This document shows positions 59,175 through 64,000 of a stretch of DNA of 64,000 nucleotides, piece by piece. Within the stretch, counting starts at the first letter, position 1. Each line of letters starts with the position of its first letter. Source of the stretch: Microbacterium sp. SORGH_AS_1204 (GTDB lineage: Bacteria; Actinomycetota; Actinomycetes; Actinomycetales; Microbacteriaceae); NCBI RefSeq assembly GCF_030818935.1, contig NZ_JAUTBD010000001.1, forward strand, positions 1,736,001-1,800,000, given 5' to 3'. A program made the translations under genes and the position numbers. The notes beneath the pieces are model-generated. The model searched no databases. It saw nothing but the letters and a program-made list of their open reading frames with translations, and had not been told where the DNA came from.

Positions 59175-60014
59175 TCACGCGCGATGAAGACCTTGCGCCA
59201 CCGCCTGCATGATCTGCTCCTGCACCTCGGGCCATCGATGCACCACCAGCTCGTAACTCACGCGGATGACGCGGAAACCGAGCAGCATGAGCGCTGCATC
59301 GTGCCGGATGTCCTCCGACCGCTGTCGGCCGACATGGTGACCGCCGTCGGTCTGCACCACGAGTCGTTCCCCGATAAGAAAGTCCACGCGGTGACCCTCG
59401 ATCCATATCTGCGTCCGAATCGGCAGGCGGAGCCAGCCCAGGCGCGTCACGAAGTAGGTCTCCAGTCCCGAGTCCGCCCAGGGCGTCACCTCCTGCGCGA
59501 GGCGCCGCGCGACGCCGACCCAGGGAAGTCGCTCCAGCCTGGGCCGGTCGACGAGTCGTTTGTTGAGCGCCGACTCCCACACCGCGCGGGCTTGTTCGTA
59601 GGGGCGGCACGCGGCGACGGTCATCAGCACGTTCTCTATGCCGTCTTCGAGAAGATCAGGATGCCGAGGAACGATCGCGCGCTGCCAATGCACGACCGCT
59701 GTCGTCGCGGCGATCTTCCCCCGCCCGGGATGGGCGACGTGCGGCTGGGGTGGACGCTCGTGCACCCAGAGTCCGAGTCGTTCCGCGGCCGTGACGCAGG
59801 ACAGAACGGTTCCGGTCCTCGCCGCCGCGACCAGGTACTCGTCGGCGCCGGGGCTCGCGATCCAGTCGCGCCGCACTCGTGCCACGAGACCGCGTGAAAC
59901 GGCCTCCGAGACCTGGCGACGCCCGTGGCCTTCCCGTACGAGTCGCGTGGGTCGGGCCACGCCGCCCAGCTCGGCGACGCGGTCGGCGACGGCGCGTACG
60001 CGATCGATCTGCAT
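59175..60014 (-). CDS. DUF559-domain protein with AbiEi-like N-terminal winged helix
   Basis: 279 residues. N-terminal RAVADRVAELGGVARPTRLV followed by HGRRQVSEAVSRGLVARVRR resembles the AbiEi antitoxin winged helix; the C-terminal part HRVDFLIGERLVVQTDGGHH and LMLLGFRVIRVSYELVVHRW is the DUF559 (Vsr-like endonuclease fold) domain with conserved Asp/His residues. Such proteins are widespread in actinobacteria and their role is unproven. ATG at 60014. It is flanked on both sides by copies of the GTGCACA repeat. Confidence 0.85.
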   Translation of the reverse strand: MQIDRVRAVADRVAELGGVARPTRLVREGHGRRQVSEAVSRGLVARVRRDWIASPGADEYLVAAARTGTVLSCVTAAERLGLWVHERPPQPHVAHPGRGKIAATTAVVHWQRAIVPRHPDLLEDGIENVLMTVAACRPYEQARAVWESALNKRLVDRPRLERLPWVGVARRLAQEVTPWADSGLETYFVTRLGWLRLPIRTQIWIEGHRVDFLIGERLVVQTDGGHHVGRQRSEDIRHDAALMLLGFRVIRVSYELVVHRWPEVQEQIMQAVAQGLHRA

Positions 60015-60114
60015 GACCACATGCTCCGCGACCGCCGCGCGCGCGAGGACGCATCCCGTCGCTTTCGGGGACAAGGTCGGCCTGTGGAGGACGGGTGAGG
60101 TCGTGGGCGCACCC

Positions 60115-60200
60115 GCGCACAACCTCCGCGATGTGCACAAACTCCGTCGGCATCCTGCCCCTCCGGCTGACTTCGTGCACATCACCGACCTTGCGCACAC
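60115..60200. repeat. GTGCACA double-hairpin repeat, single copy upstream of valS
   Basis: Begins GCGCACAACCTCCGCGATGTGCACA; the first arm has one changed base. It continues through CTCCGTCGGCATCC and CTTCGTGCACATCACCGACC. Lies between the DUF559 gene and valS, 140 bp before valS. The rest of the 326-bp spacer holds the valS promoter. Confidence 0.8.
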
Positions 60201-60272
60201 CCGGGACGCGCCGACAACGACACGCGCGCCCCGCACAACCCCCGTGCCCCGGACGCGACGAGCCCGGCCCGA

Positions 60273-60278
60273 TACGAT
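60273..60278 (+). promoter_or_regulatory. -10 box TACGAT of valS
   Basis: TACGAT, about 62 nt upstream of the valS ATG, gives a 5' leader of about 56 nt. No T-box motif was found in this region. Confidence 0.5.
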
Positions 60279-60340
60279 GGATGCCATACCCATCAGGCAC
60301 GCTCACACAGTGCCGCCCATATCGCTCGAGGAGTATCCCC

Positions 60341-62908
60341 ATGGCCACCATTCCCGATAAGCCCGCCCTGGAAGGCCTCGAGCAGAAGTGGGATGCCGCG
60401 TGGAACGAGCGCGGCACGTACGTGTTCGACCGTATCCGCGCCGCCGAGGCCGGTCGTCAGGGCGTCTACTCGGTCGACACGCCGCCGCCGACGGCATCCG
60501 GAAGCCTCCACATCGGCCACGTGTTCTCGTTCACGCACACCGACGTGAAGGTGCGCTTCGAGCGCATGCGCGGCAAGACGGTGTTCTACCCGATGGGCTG
60601 GGACGACAACGGCCTGCCCACCGAGCGCCGCGTGCAGAACTACTACGGCGTGCGCTGCGACCCCTCGCTCCCCTACGAGGCCGACTTCACCCCGCCGTTC
60701 GCGGGCGGCGACAACAAGAGCGGCAAGGCCGCCGACCAGGTGCCCATCAGCCGCCGCAACTTCATCGAGCTGTGCGAGCAGCTCACCGTCGAAGACGAGA
60801 AGCAGTTCGAAGACCTGTTCCGCGAGCTGGGCCTCAGCGTCGACTGGACGCAGACCTACCGCACGATCTCGGACGACTCGATCCGCACGAGCCAGCTGGC
60901 GTTCCTGCGCAACATCGAGCGCGGCGAGGCGTACCAGGCGCTCGCGCCGACCCTGTGGGACGTGGACTTCCGCTCGGCGATCGCCCAGGCGGAGCTCGAG
61001 GACCGCGACCAGCCCGCCGCCTACCACCGCGTGGGCTTCGTCAAGACCGACGGATCCGGCGACGTGTTCATCGAGACGACGCGCCCCGAGCTGCTCGCCG
61101 CGTGCGTCGCGCTCGTGGCCAACCCCGACGACGAGCGCTACCAACCCCTCTTCGGCACAACGGTGCGCACCCCGCTCTTCGACGTCGAGGTACCGGTGCT
61201 CGCCCACCCGCTCGCGCAGAAGGACAAGGGATCGGGCATCGCCATGATCTGCACCTTCGGCGACGTGACCGACATCATCTGGTGGCGCGAGCTCGACCTT
61301 CCCAACCGCACGATCATCGGCAAAGACGGTCGGATCGTCGCCGAGGCTCCCGACGTGATCGTGACGGATGCCGCGAAGGCGGCGTACGACGAGCTCGCGG
61401 GCAAGACCGTGTTCAGCGCCAAGAAGCGCATCGTCGAGCTGCTGCAGGAGTCCGGGGCCATGGAGGGCGCTCCCAAGCCCTTCACTCACCCGGTGAAGTT
61501 CTTCGAGAAGGGCGACCGGCCGCTCGAGATCGTGTCGACGCGCCAGTGGTACATCCGCAACGGCGCGCGCGACGCCGAGCTGCGCGAGCGTCTGATCTCT
61601 CTCGGGCGCGGAATGTCGTGGCATCCGGACTTCATGCGCGTGCGCTTCGAGAACTGGACCAACGGCCTCACCGGCGACTGGCTCGTGTCGCGCCAGCGCT
61701 TCTTCGGCGTGCCGATCCCGGTCTGGTACGCGCTGGATGAGAACGGCGAACGCGACTACGACCGCGTGCTCACGCCCGACCTCGCATCGCTCCCCGTCGA
61801 CCCGACCACCGACGTGCCCCCGGGCTACACCGAGGAGCAGCGCGGTGTCGCGGGCGGCTTCGACGCCGAGCGCGACATCCTCGACACGTGGGCGACCTCG
61901 TCGCTCACCCCGCAGCTGGCCGGCGGCTGGCAGCGCGACGAGGAGCTGTGGAACCTCGTGTCGCCGTTCGACCTGCGTCCGCAGGGGCAGGACATCATCC
62001 GCACCTGGCTCTTCTCGACCATGCTGCGAAGCGCCCTCGAAGACGACCGGAGCCCGTGGTCGGATGCCGCGATCTCGGGCTTCATCGTCGACCCCGACCG
62101 CAAGAAGATGTCGAAGTCCAAGGGCAACGTGGTCACGCCCGCCGACATCCTGAAGCAGCACGGCTCGGATGCCGTGCGCTACTGGTCGGCCTCGAGCCGC
62201 CTGGGCACGGATGCGGCCTTCGACCCGCAGAACCCGACGCAGGTGAAGATCGGCCGGCGCCTGGCGATCAAGCTGCTCAACGCGGCGAAATTCGTGCTGT
62301 CGTTCCCCGTGCCCGAGGGCGCCGAGGTCACGCACGCGCTCGACGCGTCGATGCTCGCGACCCTGGATGCCGTCGTGCGCGACGCCACCGCGGCCTTCGA
62401 GGCCTACGACCATGCCCGCGCGCTGGAGATCACCGAGTCGTTCTTCTGGACGTTCTGCGACGACTACCTCGAGCTGGTCAAGGAGCGCGCCTACGACCAG
62501 ACCGATGTCGGTCAGGCCTCGGCGGCTCTCGCCCTGCGCACGGCGCTGTCGACGCTCGTGCGCCTGTTCGCGCCCGTGCTGTCTTTCGCCGCGGAAGAGG
62601 TGTGGTCGTGGTTCGAGGAGGGCTCCGTGCACACCGCCGCGTGGCCCGAGCCGAGCGGCATCGAGGGCGACCCGGCCGTGCTCACCGCCGTGAGTGCCGC
62701 GCTGATCGGCATCCGTCGGGCCAAGACCGAGGCCAAGGCCTCGCAGAAGACGCCCGTGACCTCGCTCACCGTGGCAGGACCGAACGTCGAGGCTCTCCGC
62801 CTCGCCGAGGGCGACCTGCGCGCCGTGGGGCGCATCGAGACGATCTCGTTCGCCGAGGCCGACACCACCACCATCACCGACATCGTGTTCGCACCCCAGG
62901 AGGCCTGA
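60341..62908 (+). CDS. valS: Valyl-tRNA synthetase
   Basis: 855 residues, class I. HIGH in [36 protein letters not shown], editing domain between them, and a C-terminal anticodon-binding domain; the short form lacks the long coiled-coil tail of larger ValRS. GAGGAG lies 8 nt before the ATG. One-base TGATG overlap with a small gene after it. It is one of the few operons on the plus strand. Confidence 0.97.
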   Translation: MATIPDKPALEGLEQKWDAAWNERGTYVFDRIRAAEAGRQGVYSVDTPPPTASGSLHIGHVFSFTHTDVKVRFERMRGKTVFYPMGWDDNGLPTERRVQNYYGVRCDPSLPYEADFTPPFAGGDNKSGKAADQVPISRRNFIELCEQLTVEDEKQFEDLFRELGLSVDWTQTYRTISDDSIRTSQLAFLRNIERGEAYQALAPTLWDVDFRSAIAQAELEDRDQPAAYHRVGFVKTDGSGDVFIETTRPELLAACVALVANPDDERYQPLFGTTVRTPLFDVEVPVLAHPLAQKDKGSGIAMICTFGDVTDIIWWRELDLPNRTIIGKDGRIVAEAPDVIVTDAAKAAYDELAGKTVFSAKKRIVELLQESGAMEGAPKPFTHPVKFFEKGDRPLEIVSTRQWYIRNGARDAELRERLISLGRGMSWHPDFMRVRFENWTNGLTGDWLVSRQRFFGVPIPVWYALDENGERDYDRVLTPDLASLPVDPTTDVPPGYTEEQRGVAGGFDAERDILDTWATSSLTPQLAGGWQRDEELWNLVSPFDLRPQGQDIIRTWLFSTMLRSALEDDRSPWSDAAISGFIVDPDRKKMSKSKGNVVTPADILKQHGSDAVRYWSASSRLGTDAAFDPQNPTQVKIGRRLAIKLLNAAKFVLSFPVPEGAEVTHALDASMLATLDAVVRDATAAFEAYDHARALEITESFFWTFCDDYLELVKERAYDQTDVGQASAALALRTALSTLVRLFAPVLSFAAEEVWSWFEEGSVHTAAWPEPSGIEGDPAVLTAVSAALIGIRRAKTEAKASQKTPVTSLTVAGPNVEALRLAEGDLRAVGRIETISFAEADTTTITDIVFAPQEA

Positions 62909-63156
62909 TGCAACTCGGAACCCGTTGGACCGCCCGCGAGCAGCCGCCGAAGGCCGTTCCCGAGGCGCTGCACGCCCAGATCGCCGCGGTCGAGGCCGCG
63001 CTCACGCCCGACGGGCTGAGCGCCCCCGCTCCGCGATGGACGCTGACCTTCCTCGAGGGGCGCCCCGTCGCCGAACTCGACACCGGAGTCATCGTGACCC
63101 AGGATGCCGCGGGAGAGGTCGTCGTGCGCTACGACGACGACGCCGAATTCGCCTGA
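62908..63156 (+). CDS. Small conserved-type protein, function unknown
   Basis: 82 residues: MQLGTRWTAREQPPKAVPEA, then RWTLTFLEGRPVAELDTGVI and an acidic end VVRYDDDAEFA. No family recognised. The A of the valS TGA is the A of its ATG, so it is translationally coupled to valS. Ends before a strong hairpin. Confidence 0.75.
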   Translation: MQLGTRWTAREQPPKAVPEALHAQIAAVEAALTPDGLSAPAPRWTLTFLEGRPVAELDTGVIVTQDAAGEVVVRYDDDAEFA

Positions 63157-63172
63157 GCCGCGCTCACCACGG

Positions 63173-63205
63173 AGCCCGCTGCGCCCTTCGGGGCGTCAGC
63201 GGGCT
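63173..63205 (+). terminator. Terminator of valS operon
   Basis: 14-bp stem with one bulged T (63173-63186 with 63191-63205), TTCG tetraloop, then TCGTC. Confidence 0.85.
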
Positions 63206-63240
63206 TCGTCACGTCCGGCTCCCGCACCGCGATCCGCCGC

Positions 63241-63294
63241 CCCGGCCGAAAGCCCTCCCCCGGCCGAAAGCCCTCCCTCCGCCGAGATTCCTCC
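63241..63294. repeat. 18-bp tandem repeat (three units)
   Basis: Two identical units CCCGGCCGAAAGCCCTCC at 63241-63258 and 63259-63276 and a third, degenerate one to 63294. In the spacer before the M3 peptidase. Confidence 0.85.
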
Positions 63295-63330
63295 CCCCGT
63301 AACCGTCGCCCCTGCTCGTAGGCTGGAACG

Positions 63331-64000
63331 ATGACGGATGCCGTGACCAATCCCCTCCTCGCGCCGCCCTCGCTCCCCTTCGATCTGCCGCCCTACGGCC
63401 GCATCCGCGCGGAGCACTACCTGCCGGCGTTCCGCGAGGGGTTCGCCGCTCAGCGCGCCGAGGTCGACGCGATCACGGCGCAGACGAAGCCCGCGACGTT
63501 CGAGAACACCCTCGTCGCGCTCGAACGCAGCGGAGAACTGCTGGGGCGCGTGTCGCGCACGTTCTACACGGTGACGGGTGCCGACGGCACTGCCGAAATT
63601 CAGGCGATCGAGGAGCAGCTCGCGCCCCTCATGTCGGCGCACCGCGACGCCATCCAGCTCGACGCCGCACTGTTCGCCCGGATCGCCGCCGTGCACGCCC
63701 AGCTCGCCGACCTCGAATTGGATGCCGAGAGCCGGTACCTCGTCGAGAGGTACCACCGCGAGATGTCACTGGCCGGTGCGGGGCTCGACGACGAGCAGAA
63801 GCAGCGCCTGACCGACCTCAACCAACGTCTGTCGGTGTTGACCAACACGTTCGAGAAGAACCTCCTCGCCGATACGAACGATCTCGCCGTGGTCTTCGAC
63901 ACCGCCGCGGAGCTCGATGGTCTGAGCGACGGCGAACTCTCGGCCGCCGCACAAGCCGCCACGACGCGGGGTCTCGACGGCCGATACGTCGTCACTTTGA
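63331..64000 (+). CDS. M3-family oligopeptidase, N-terminal part (runs off right edge)
   Basis: 223 residues visible. MTDAVTNPLLAPPSLPFDLP and RIRAEHYLPAFREGFAAQRA, then FENTLVALERSGELLGRVSR, match the N-terminus of M3 oligopeptidase A or dipeptidyl carboxypeptidase. The zinc HExxH motif lies beyond the window. TAGGCT ends 6 nt before the ATG: leaderless. Cytoplasmic, no signal peptide. Exact specificity cannot be told. Confidence 0.88.
   Translation, partial: MTDAVTNPLLAPPSLPFDLPPYGRIRAEHYLPAFREGFAAQRAEVDAITAQTKPATFENTLVALERSGELLGRVSRTFYTVTGADGTAEIQAIEEQLAPLMSAHRDAIQLDAALFARIAAVHAQLADLELDAESRYLVERYHREMSLAGAGLDDEQKQRLTDLNQRLSVLTNTFEKNLLADTNDLAVVFDTAAELDGLSDGELSAAAQAATTRGLDGRYVVTL

Noticed and set aside
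58565-59212. Repeat-containing 215-codon frame (HPCTTSAMCTNSVGI...)
   Set aside because: Antisense to the binding-protein start and then only the 114-bp DNA repeat read in one open frame; no start signal.

Overview
The window looks like chromosomal DNA of a high-GC Gram-positive actinobacterium. The closest fit is Microbacteriaceae, most likely Microbacterium or a near relative; this is inferred from gene content, the order of conserved blocks, frequent GTG starts, leaderless genes and an extreme excess of the word GGATGCC/GGCATCC. No phage genes, transposases, CRISPR array or other large acquired island was seen. About 52 protein genes, one leader peptide and one tRNA can be supported, most of them on the minus strand and packed into operons joined by ATGA or GTGA overlaps.

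Left part (1-16934): a recO fragment, a TRIC-type channel, a MOSC protein, leuA with a leucine-rich leader peptide, then HIT-phoH-ybeY-corC-era (with a quinone-oxidoreductase-like gene after era), hrcA-dnaJ-rsmE under a CIRCE operator, a 0.9 kb repeat array without a gene, and lepA-DUF1990-hemW. Middle left (17182-31271): two alpha/beta hydrolases around rpsT, comEA-comEC-holA, leuS, pabB-like and dedA transcribed divergently from leaderless starts, an App1 phosphatase, a SRAP protein, a conserved actinobacterial protein and tRNA-Ala(GGC). Middle right (31407-47234): an MHS-family transporter divergent from a response regulator-kinase-TAXI operon whose TAXI gene is frameshifted, then a His-rich small membrane protein-nadD-LTRRQ protein-rsfS operon, obgE-proB-proA, rplU-rpmA, a DUF4031 gene, RNase E/G and a VKOR-family protein. 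Right part (47544-64000): ndk, and ileS-folC-DUF4233 behind an ileS T-box leader; a peptide-type ABC transporter (binding protein, two permeases, fused ATPase); a DUF559 protein; valS with a small partner gene; and the start of an M3 peptidase.

The core theme is translation and growth: four synthetase, factor or GTPase operons, ribosomal proteins, ribosome maturation (era, ybeY, rsmE, rsfS, obgE, lepA), amino-acid supply (leuA, proBA) and cofactors (nadD, folC). Regulation visible in the DNA includes a leucine leader for leuA, CIRCE on hrcA, a translational T-box on ileS, and about 15 genes whose -10 box lies 5-7 nt before the start codon (leaderless mRNAs).

The least explained material is repetitive: a 32-bp tandem array with four 67-bp nested-hairpin modules (12321-13122), a 114-bp double-hairpin element in tandem and dispersed copies (47392, 58825-59140, 60115), palindromic elements built into the ileS T-box, and two places where the 3' end of a gene, stop codon included, has been tandemly duplicated.
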